DNA from: a virus
Length of the DNA stretch: 38,700 nucleotides
IMG/VR virus record: IMGVR_UViG_3300034152_000594
Span: 1 to 38,700 of that record
Direction: 5' to 3' (one strand)
The first letter of the stretch is position 1. Every line of letters starts with the position of its first letter. Below, piece by piece: positions 33,332-38,591 of this stretch. The translations under genes were made by a program, and so were the position numbers. Below the pieces are notes generated by a model that did not search any database, was not told the DNA's origin, and worked only from the letters and a program-made list of their open reading frames with translations.

Positions 33332-33340
33332 ATTGCAAGG

Positions 33341-33571
33341 ATGACACGCTCAATGGACAACCCCCATTTGCAAGCTCTAATTCGAGAGCTTCTTCAAGCG
33401 TCTGAAGTGCTTACGCAGGCAGTCAACACGTTCGGAGAGAATTCTCTTCAAGCCCAGCATGCCGAATCACGCTACATAGAAAAGTCTGAGCTTTTTCGTA
33501 GAGAATGCTTTTGGGAGCAATTCTGCAATGCAGAACCATGGGCTGTTGAATGCCGCATTTATGACGTTTGA
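33341..33571 (+). CDS. Small hypothetical protein
   Basis: 76 residues, helical (HLQALIRELLQASEVLTQAV, AESRYIEKSELFRRECFWEQ) with a Cys/Trp-rich end (CNAEPWAVECRIYDV). Nine bases after the previous gene in the same direction. AAGGA lies about ten bases before the ATG. An internal ATG at Met5 is possible. Function unknown; part of the terminase operon by spacing. Confidence 0.55.
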   Translation: MTRSMDNPHLQALIRELLQASEVLTQAVNTFGENSLQAQHAESRYIEKSELFRRECFWEQFCNAEPWAVECRIYDV

Positions 33572-33573
33572 TC

Positions 33574-33702
33574 ATGGTTTACATTCGCTATAAACTCAAC
33601 GGTCAACACTACGAGCAATGGGTGGAACCTAGCGACGCAAAGCGAGTCAAGAATGAGATTGAGAGACAAGGCGGAATTGTCTACTGGAGTGAGCGGAAAT
33701 AG
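33574..33702 (+). CDS. Very small hypothetical protein
   Basis: 42 residues, two bases after the previous stop: MVYIRYKLNGQHYEQWVEPS, then helix DAKRVKNEIERQGGIVYW. Two beta strands plus a helix with conserved-looking Tyr/Trp make a coherent small fold, and the tight spacing supports translation by coupling. It ends 13 bases before a perfect 16-bp palindrome. No family recognised. Confidence 0.5.
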   Translation: MVYIRYKLNGQHYEQWVEPSDAKRVKNEIERQGGIVYWSERK

Positions 33703-34014
33703 TGTATAGTTGCTTGGTATTCGCGAATACCCTTCTGGGACGCCAGGAGGTTCAGGAAGCTTCAGGGGCTTCCTATACATAACCATTGAGAGGATTGAAG
33801 GCCCTCTTAATGGCCCAGCCGATGGCAAGGGGGAGGAGGTCGCCGCACGACCATAAGAAGCTATTGCGCTTCGCCTCCTCCTTTGTCATGGCTAGACTGA
33901 ATTTACGTTGATCCTCAGCGATGAGGACGCATGATCACCAAGCAGGCAACGGGGCTTGACTCAGAGCTTGTGCAACAAGCTCACGGTGTGTAACACCGTT
34001 CATGGAGAACCATC
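33703..34014 (+). other. Intergenic region rich in inverted repeats
   Basis: No convincing gene in 312 bases. It holds a perfect 16-bp palindrome GGTATTCGCGAATACC (33716-33731). A hairpin AGGAAGC/GCTTCCT is at 33754-33774. GGAGGAGG (33832-33839) pairs with CCTCCTCC (33874-33881). A hairpin GAGCTTGT/ACAAGCTC with a 3-base loop (33964-33982) is immediately followed by ACGGTG/CACCGT (33983-33999). A 33-codon frame from ATG 33810 to TGA 33911 (MAQPMARGRRSPHDHKKLLR...) has no ribosome site. The next gene starts 15 bases after the last hairpin. A structured RNA or leader is possible (inference). Confidence 0.55.
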
Positions 34015-34125
34015 ATGAATTTCCTTGCAATGATCAAAGCGAAGCTGGAAAAAGCGCAGCGAATTGCTGATGCTCAGAAAGTTTCGCTTGTTTATCGCGG
34101 CGTTTCGTACGCTAAAGTTGCATAA
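34015..34125 (+). CDS. DUF4278-like micro-protein
   Basis: 36 residues: MNFLAMIKAKLEKAQRIADA followed by VSLVYRGVSYAKVA. GGAGA eight bases before the ATG supports translation. The (L/V)YRGVSY motif is the signature of DUF4278, a short domain common in cyanobacteria and their phages; here it is preceded by an N-terminal helix. Function unknown. Followed after about 105 bases by a rightward terminator, so it is probably the last gene of the terminase operon. Confidence 0.6.
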   Translation: MNFLAMIKAKLEKAQRIADAQKVSLVYRGVSYAKVA

Positions 34126-34183
34126 CGCGCTATTCAAAAAGGTATTACATTCACTTGTGATTTACCCCTTCATGGCGCTGCAT

Positions 34184-34211
34184 AAAAAAGGGCGGGGCAC
34201 CACCCCCGCCC
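34184..34211 (-). terminator. Intrinsic terminator (leftward)
   Basis: On the complementary strand GGGCGGGG / CCCCGCCC form an 8-bp GC stem (34211-34204 with 34197-34190, 6-base loop), followed directly by six T (34189-34184). It lies left of the nrd operon terminator and would catch leftward read-through before it runs antisense into the terminase operon. Confidence 0.75.
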
Positions 34212-34230
34212 TCAAACCGTTTCTCACAAT

Positions 34231-34253
34231 GCAGGACTCATGTCCTGCTTTTT
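34231..34253 (+). terminator. Intrinsic terminator (rightward)
   Basis: GCAGGAC, loop TCAT, GTCCTGC, then TTTTT (34249-34253). Perfect 7-bp stem and U-tract. It lies about 105 bases after the DUF4278-like gene and ends the rightward terminase operon before the convergent nrd operon. Confidence 0.85.
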
Positions 34254-34303
34254 AATGGTAAGTCAAAATACCCATGCAGACAAGCAATTGTTAGAGAAGC
34301 ATG

Positions 34304-34327
34304 AAAAAAAGGGGCTCAAGGCCCCTT
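34304..34327 (-). terminator. Intrinsic terminator of the nrd operon (leftward)
   Basis: On the complementary strand AAGGGGC, loop CTTGA, GCCCCTT (34327-34309), the stem continuing into a T run (34310-34304). It lies 39 bases past the nrdB stop. Together with 34184-34211 and 34231-34253 it forms a dense convergent terminator block. Confidence 0.85.
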
Positions 34328-34365
34328 GCTTCCGTAACCCCTCTCCTCGGAGCGGGATTGTCAGT

Positions 34366-35160
34366 CTAAGCCTTTCCGTAGGACGGCAGTGATGTGTTTG
34401 GCGCTTCAAAAAATGCTGGCATCCGGGAACGTTGCGTATCAGACAATTCTTCTGCTTTTCCGCGTTCAAATAAATTGTCGCTTTGACGCAGCCAGAAATC
34501 TTTGTCCAGCCACTTGTTCTCGCTAAAACCTAGCTTATCGAAAATCCATAATGCCGTAGCGCGACGCAGCTTATTCAAAGATTGTCCCGCATTCTCATTA
34601 AGCTCGCGTGCGACCAAGGAGTGGATGCCAACATGACTAATCTCGTCACGGCTAATGTCCGCACTGACCGTGCGAATGCCCACGTCTCCATTGAAGCGAA
34701 AGAATGGAAGAATGACAAAGAAAATAGACCTTTCAAGAACTGATGCTTTCAAAATTGGATGGGCGGGATGCTCAAGCCAAGCTTTCAAGATGTTTTGAGC
34801 TTCTTTTTCCGCTTGCTCATTAACACCATGGGCTGCAGCGATGTAGCCAAGAGCCTCATCATGACGCTCCTCGTCCTTTTGATTATGAACAAGAGCCTCC
34901 ACCACTCCAGGAGTGGTTGGCAAATCACGCTCTAATCCTTGCTGCAGGAACTCCCTTACGGGAAGCTCCAAGTGACGCAAGGCCAATGCGCGAAAAATAG
35001 TTTCCTCACTCCCTTCAACCAACTTCCCTTGATCCACGGGCACCGCCTGCCAAGGACGCTTCTTGGCAAGCATGTTCAAATAGGGAGAGGGAGAGGGAGA
35101 GGGAGAGGGAGAGGGAGAGGGAGAAACCACGGAAAAAGATTGAGCCGTTTTAACAGTCAT
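34366..35160 (-). CDS. nrdB: Ribonucleotide reductase class I small subunit (NrdB-like)
   Basis: 264 residues from ATG 35160; a GTG at 35193 and an ATG at 35073 (after the repeat) are alternatives. Numbered from the GTG, the metal ligands of the ferritin-like fold are visible: a likely Glu76, then E108-x-x-H111 in KDEERHDEA, Glu154 in LERSIFF and E184-x-x-H187 in RDEISHVGIH. The residue four after His111, where the radical Tyr of class Ia sits, is Leu115. An (Ser-Pro)7 stretch lies near the N-terminus. It should generate the radical for the adjacent NrdA-like protein; the cofactor is not deducible. Overall short for R2 (usually 320-400). Confidence 0.8.
   Translation of the reverse strand: MTVKTAQSFSVVSPSPSPSPSPSPSPYLNMLAKKRPWQAVPVDQGKLVEGSEETIFRALALRHLELPVREFLQQGLERDLPTTPGVVEALVHNQKDEERHDEALGYIAAAHGVNEQAEKEAQNILKAWLEHPAHPILKASVLERSIFFVILPFFRFNGDVGIRTVSADISRDEISHVGIHSLVARELNENAGQSLNKLRRATALWIFDKLGFSENKWLDKDFWLRQSDNLFERGKAEELSDTQRSRMPAFFEAPNTSLPSYGKA
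35082..35123. repeat. Seven perfect copies of hexamer AGGGAG
   Basis: 42 bases of AGGGAG repeats on the given strand, read in nrdB as alternating Ser-Pro codons (TCTCCC). Perfect copies imply recent slippage. Six-base units keep the reading frame whatever the copy number. If translation starts at 35073, the repeat instead lies in a pyrimidine-rich leader. Confidence 0.95.
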
Positions 35161-35182
35161 TTGATCAATGCGAAGGAAACAA

Positions 35183-36610
35183 TCACTCTGCACATGCCGC
35201 GCAGAATCCCGCCTCTAAATCACAAGACGACTCTCCTCCATCTCCCGATGAACTGTCTTCATCGAGACCAAACATGGATTTGAAATCGTCATCTAATGCC
35301 GCGTAGGCATCGTCTTTCCGCTGCGTGTCCGGGAGGACTTGCAGGGAATAGTAGAGGCTTGTCTGAGGACACTCTAGCCAATCCTTCAAAAAATCACGGT
35401 CATAAGTGACAACATCTGACCATGAATTAAACGAATAGCCATGAAACAAATCAGTGGATTGATACAGTCGTACAATGCCGTCTGCCACTTTTTTATAATT
35501 CTCCCACCCCACGTCTGACGCTGTTTCTACATTGCCATAGTCGAAACTTTCCACGCCAAATGTGCCACTATCACGATCCACATAACGCCCAATGGGAGGA
35601 GCAATTTCAGGAGCTGTGGTGAAGCCATTGATGTCTGTATAGCGATAGGAACACGATGCAGTGGGAGCAATTGCAAACGCACGTACCATACCATTTAACT
35701 TCGCCACTTGAGCAGCGCGATGAATGCCATTGTGCAATGCTTCAACAATTCGCCCTGGAATGGTCTCTTCCCAACGGCTCCATTCACTAGGCGCACCAAA
35801 AAATGCCTCTAGTGCATTACCGAAATCTTTGTAAGTGGTGCCATTATTTGCCAAGAAATTGGCAAGCCCAAGAATGCCAAGTCCCACTTGCTTATCAATG
35901 GAAGCTGGCAGGTATTCTCCCGTGTCACCCACGCCAGTGCGACCATGCAGGGAGCACAAGTCTTCCATGCCCTCCGGAAACACTGTCTCAAGATCATCAA
36001 TGGCACAGGCGCCAAGATTCACATGCTCCAAAAGACAAGTGCCACGATGCGGAAGATACACTTCTAAACAAACATTAGGCAAAATACGTTCGCCATTATT
36101 GTCCCAACGCATTTTGTTCAGCCAAATATCACCAGAAGCAATGCCTTTAAGCGTGGCATCAATTAGCTCTGGCGATGCTGAAGAAAGGAAATTTTCATCC
36201 ACATTGAGACAACGTTTCACCCACGGAAAGTCACTTCTCGATGCTTTCACGAATTCCAAAGCATCAGCATGTGAATAATCAAGATGCAACACAACGGCTC
36301 CATTTTTATAACGCCCTCCCCTACGCAAAATTTCATTAAGAACGCTATAAATCTTGCCAAAGCTCATTGGACCACTAGCAACCAGCCCCTTGCCATTTTC
36401 TTCGCCTTTGGGGCGAAGCTGCGACAAATGAACGGCAACGCCCGCACCATTCCTAAGGCCATGGCTTACGAAACGCCACGAGGCTTCAATGCCATCTTCG
36501 CCTTCCATTGAATCTTCCACTTGGAAGACCGTGCAGCTTACGGGCAATCGGCCAGATGGATCATCAATCCAATTTTGCACCCGCCCAGTGCGAGCAATTT
36601 TTTCTTTCAT
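35183..36610 (-). CDS. nrdA: Ribonucleotide reductase class I large subunit (NrdA-like)
   Basis: 475 residues from ATG 36610 (MKEKIARTGRVQNW); the longer frame to 36697 adds no conserved sequence and crosses a hairpin. Active-site residues, numbered from this start: Cys26 (LPVSCTVF), Asn179-Val-Cys181-Leu-Glu183 (thiyl radical site), Cys192 (second redox Cys), and a C-terminal CAAC pair at 470/473. The phrase TSLYYSLQVLPDT has the Tyr-Tyr dyad (420/421) that relays the radical in class I enzymes. APTASCSYRYTDINGF is the substrate-phosphate loop. No ATP-cone. Short compact class I alpha as in cyanobacterial sipho- and podoviruses, a group earlier called class II. Ends 22 bases before the nrdB ATG. 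Confidence 0.88.
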   Translation of the reverse strand: MKEKIARTGRVQNWIDDPSGRLPVSCTVFQVEDSMEGEDGIEASWRFVSHGLRNGAGVAVHLSQLRPKGEENGKGLVASGPMSFGKIYSVLNEILRRGGRYKNGAVVLHLDYSHADALEFVKASRSDFPWVKRCLNVDENFLSSASPELIDATLKGIASGDIWLNKMRWDNNGERILPNVCLEVYLPHRGTCLLEHVNLGACAIDDLETVFPEGMEDLCSLHGRTGVGDTGEYLPASIDKQVGLGILGLANFLANNGTTYKDFGNALEAFFGAPSEWSRWEETIPGRIVEALHNGIHRAAQVAKLNGMVRAFAIAPTASCSYRYTDINGFTTAPEIAPPIGRYVDRDSGTFGVESFDYGNVETASDVGWENYKKVADGIVRLYQSTDLFHGYSFNSWSDVVTYDRDFLKDWLECPQTSLYYSLQVLPDTQRKDDAYAALDDDFKSMFGLDEDSSSGDGGESSCDLEAGFCAACAE

Positions 36611-36636
36611 GATCAAACAAAAACAGACGAGACCAG

Positions 36637-36663
36637 AGAGCCGCCCTTTAAGGGGGCGGCTCT
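36637..36663. promoter_or_regulatory. Strong hairpin upstream of nrdA
   Basis: AGAGCCGCCC / GGGCGGCTCT, a perfect 10-bp stem with a 7-base loop. It lies 26 bases before the nrdA start and 60 bases after the previous stop. It lacks a proper U-tract in either direction (leftward there is TCTGTTTTTG about 17 bases on). It may be a weak terminator, an RNA-processing site or a leader hairpin of nrdA. Same C-rich/TTTAAG/G-rich build as hairpins near 38 kb. Confidence 0.55.
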
Positions 36664-36723
36664 TGCTAGACCACGCTAGCCCGAATTGACGATGCAAAGG
36701 TGAAATTTTGGTTAATTACGCCA

Positions 36724-36942
36724 TCAGTCACAAAGCATCTCTGGATCGTCCATGGCTTGTCTGTCCTTAGCGAACAACACAGCCTCGTTCCAGCTTCGGA
36801 AATAGTGCGGCTTTGCATCATAGGCAATAAACCATTTGTATTCAGGACGACTATGCACGGGCCATATCTTGATGGCTCCCACCATTTGAGGCGCTGGCAA
36901 ATCATCAAACACGGCCAATCCTCCTTCGCTTCTATTCAGCAT
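36724..36942 (-). CDS. Hypothetical protein
   Basis: 72 residues: MLNRSEGGLAVFDDLPAPQM, VGAIKIWPVHSRPEYKWFIA, YDAKPHYFRSWNEAVLFAKD. Aromatic-rich beta strands and a helix look like a small folded protein. No ribosome site is obvious before ATG 36942. It lies between the GIY-YIG gene and nrdA in the same direction. No family recognised; a different overlapping frame (36666-36908) looks less protein-like. Confidence 0.45.
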   Translation of the reverse strand: MLNRSEGGLAVFDDLPAPQMVGAIKIWPVHSRPEYKWFIAYDAKPHYFRSWNEAVLFAKDRQAMDDPEMLCD

Positions 36943-36978
36943 AAAGGGAGGAGCAATGCGAAGAATGTAGTCAATGAT

Positions 36979-37596
36979 TCATTTTATTTTTGCATTGCGA
37001 CGTTCTAGTTCATTGATGCCAAATATTGTCAGCAAAAGACCGTGATCGAGATGGTCGTTGACCATCTCTCTTTCTTTCAGTGAGCACAGTTCGTTATAAA
37101 TAGTTTTTGATGCAAATCGCCCAGCATTAAGAGGATGATTGATTAACAATGCGGGGGAAATTTTTTCGCCATTTGTCATGCTTTCAGAAATCATCCAAAG
37201 GATGTAGTGGCGGCAGTGTTTGATGCCATTAGCTAAAGAGCGGGAGGGTTGCCATGGCTCCTGAAGATTGACAACAGGAGCAAGGCTAATGCGATTGTTA
37301 ATAAGACTGCCTCCCATGGTCCGAAGAAGGACGTCGCTTTCTTGCTGCAAGAAACTGACCAGTGCATGATTTAAGCGAAACCATTCGCCCGTAATGCGAA
37401 GAGCTGCAAATTTTTCATGCAGCATCGCCTCGTCCTCCTTCCCATTGGGAGCACTCAGGATCTTTTTGACCATCAATCGATGGCAATTGGCAGTACATAG
37501 CTCCCTCAAACGTTTCGACAAGGAAGCTGAATAGCCAATCTTGACCGAGAGGGGATCGTTTTCCCAAGAAACGAAGTAGACGCACTTCCTTGCCAT
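36979..37596 (-). CDS. GIY-YIG-like (T5orf172/MUG113) protein
   Basis: 205 residues. Residues 5-76 match the T5orf172/MUG113 version of the GIY-YIG fold: CVYFVSWENDPLSVKIGYSA, then RLRELCTANCHRLM, GKEDEAMLHEKFAALRITGE and WFRLN. Key elements: Tyr7, Lys19-Ile-Gly-Tyr-Ser, Glu56, His60 and the GEWF end. The C-terminal 110 residues are helical and unassigned (SRSLANGIKHCRHYILWMIS). AAGGA just before the ATG is a good ribosome site. Probably a DNA-acting protein or mobile nuclease; activity unproven. First gene of the leftward nrd operon. Confidence 0.75.
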   Translation of the reverse strand: MARKCVYFVSWENDPLSVKIGYSASLSKRLRELCTANCHRLMVKKILSAPNGKEDEAMLHEKFAALRITGEWFRLNHALVSFLQQESDVLLRTMGGSLINNRISLAPVVNLQEPWQPSRSLANGIKHCRHYILWMISESMTNGEKISPALLINHPLNAGRFASKTIYNELCSLKEREMVNDHLDHGLLLTIFGINELERRNAKIK

Positions 37597-37631
37597 GAAT
37601 CCTTAAAACAATGTAAAAAAATTAGAGAAAC

Positions 37632-37676
37632 TTCCCGAAAATAGCCGAAATTGCCGTTTTAGCCCCGTTTCGGGAA
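37632..37676. promoter_or_regulatory. Operator-like inverted repeat upstream of the leftward operon
   Basis: TTCCCGAAA (37632-37640) and TTTCGGGAA (37668-37676), perfect 9-bp arms separated by 27 bases that include CCGAAATT and CCGTTTT. It lies 36 bases before the GIY-YIG start on the opposite strand and ten bases left of TTGACA (37686). A widely spaced pair could be two half-sites or bind two dimers. Regulatory role is inference. Confidence 0.4.
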
Positions 37677-37685
37677 ATCGGGAAC

Positions 37686-37712
37686 TTGACACAGACGTTA
37701 TGCTATACGCAT
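37686..37712 (+). promoter_or_regulatory. Candidate promoter/operator (TTGACA plus TTATGC...GCAT)
   Basis: TTGACA at 37686-37691, then TTATGC-TATAC-GCAT (37698-37712) whose arms match the site before the XRE gene at 24036 (TTATGC-N6-GCATAA). TATGCT or TATACG could serve as -10, but the distance to TTGACA (7 or 12 bases) is not the usual 17. So the motif is better supported as an operator than as a sigma-70 promoter. Confidence 0.35.
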
Positions 37713-37929
37713 GGCGCAGCGGCTGACTGCTGTTGACCATAGTCAAGATCGCCCTGTTACAAGCGCGCTCTACTGGACAGCGAGGGGAGCGCCCCTCAAG
37801 GGCAGCGGACCGAGCGCTTGCAGCAGGATCGAACGGGCTGGCAAATGTCCGACAATGCAAGGGAATGGTGTGTCTAGCGGCAAAAACAAAAAAAATAGAG
37901 AAATTATCAATGGTCTAGCTCCTCAGTAA
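37711..37929 (+). CDS. Doubtful small protein
   Basis: 72-residue frame starting at ATG 37711, on the edge of the operator-like repeat: MAQRLTAVDHSQDRPVTSAL ... and a basic C-terminus. No ribosome site, an almost leaderless start, and a competing frame at 37733 of similar quality. No family recognised. It could instead be untranslated leader. Confidence 0.2.
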   Translation: MAQRLTAVDHSQDRPVTSALYWTARGAPLKGSGPSACSRIERAGKCPTMQGNGVSSGKNKKNREIINGLAPQ

Positions 37930-38160
37930 GCGGCAACAAGCGCCCCCTTTAAGGGGCGCAGTTGCCTTCCCGGAGAACAATGCAAAAGAAATAGGCGCAT
38001 TGCAGCTTGTCGTCTCAGTGAACGCAACGCCTCCTTAAAAGGGCGTTGCTCCTCAGAAACAAAGAAGCAATAAAAAGCTCCCTATCATGTCGTCCTGAAT
38101 TGTTCATTGTCTCACGGAACATCGCCCTCCTTTGAGGGAGGGCTCTTCTGAAAAAAATTC
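37930..38160. repeat. Array of similar hairpins in intergenic DNA
   Basis: Three C-rich/TTTAA/G-rich hairpins about 90 bases apart. GGCAAC-AA-GCGCCCC-CTTTAA-GGGGCGC-A-GTTGCC covers 37932-37966. GCAACGCC...GGCGTTGC is at 38024-38049, and GCCCTCC-TTTGAG-GGAGGGC at 38124-38143. GCTCCTCAG is repeated at 37918 and 38048. No gene is seen; none has a U-tract. The similar hairpin at 36637-36663 belongs to the same kind. They could mark processed small RNAs, terminators or protein-binding sites (inference). Confidence 0.6.
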
Positions 38161-38215
38161 TCCCCTGCATCGTCGGCTTGCCCAACAAGCCCCGCCCCCT
38201 ACATTCACACTGTTA

Positions 38216-38232
38216 TTGAGAATGGTTTTCAA
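38216..38232. promoter_or_regulatory. Fur-box-like imperfect palindrome
   Basis: TTGAGAA-TGG-TTTTCAA. The inner 15 bases (TGAGAATGGTTTTCA) match the classical 7-1-7 Fur pattern TGATAAT-N-ATTATCA at 11 of 14 positions. It lies in the untranslated right-hand region. Binding by a host Fur-type regulator is only a possibility; AT-rich 15-mers can match by chance. Confidence 0.25.
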
Positions 38233-38344
38233 AAGGGATTCAACTTGTCAAAAATTGCGCCGTTTTTCGGAGGGGTAGCCCGCCGCCTCTAGCACGAAAC
38301 CGCCGGGTTACCGCGCTGTGCCAAGCGGCCTTGTGCCACTTTGT

Positions 38345-38447
38345 CAAACTGGCTGGATACCATTGACAGGGTGCCTGTCAAGCCTGTCAGGGCCTGGGAG
38401 GTGCCAGTTTGCGGGCTGGTCGGCAGGGGTTGACTTTCGGCCTGCCG
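38345..38447. repeat. GC-rich nested inverted repeats (control region or origin candidate)
   Basis: Outer arms CAAACTGGC (38345-38353) and GCCAGTTTG (38403-38411) enclose TTGACAGG-GTG-CCTGTCAA (38363-38381), a perfect 19-bp operator-like site. Next to it the direct repeat GCCTGTCA occurs twice (38373 and 38382). CGGCAGG / CCTGCCG pair at 38421-38447. CTGTCA/CTGACA recurs at 38523 and 38613. Hand counts give 34-41 G+C per 60 bases from 38281 to 38460, well above about 26 of 60 in structural genes. No gene seen here. Confidence 0.6.
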
Positions 38448-38591
38448 TATGATCCACCCGCAATTCATCGCTGATTCCCTGACTGTTCAGAATGTGAGCG
38501 ATGGCGGGGATTGGTTGTGATTCTGTCAGACCAACCTGAGGCCGCCCAGGACGGCCCTTTGGTGGTGCTAGGTAGGGATCATTAGCGGATC

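Noticed and set aside
33559-33828. 89-residue leftward frame
   Set aside because: Runs antisense to the 42-residue gene and across the 16-bp palindrome, no ribosome site, Pro/Leu-rich shadow.
37603-37860. 85-residue leftward frame
   Set aside because: Crosses the inverted repeats of the control region, has no ribosome site and no recognisable features.
38430-38454. TTGAC-N13-TATGAT as a promoter, spaced like TTGAC-N13-TATACG at 37686
   Set aside because: Both spacers are far from the usual 16-18 bases after the hexamer; a matching pair is not enough to claim a promoter class.
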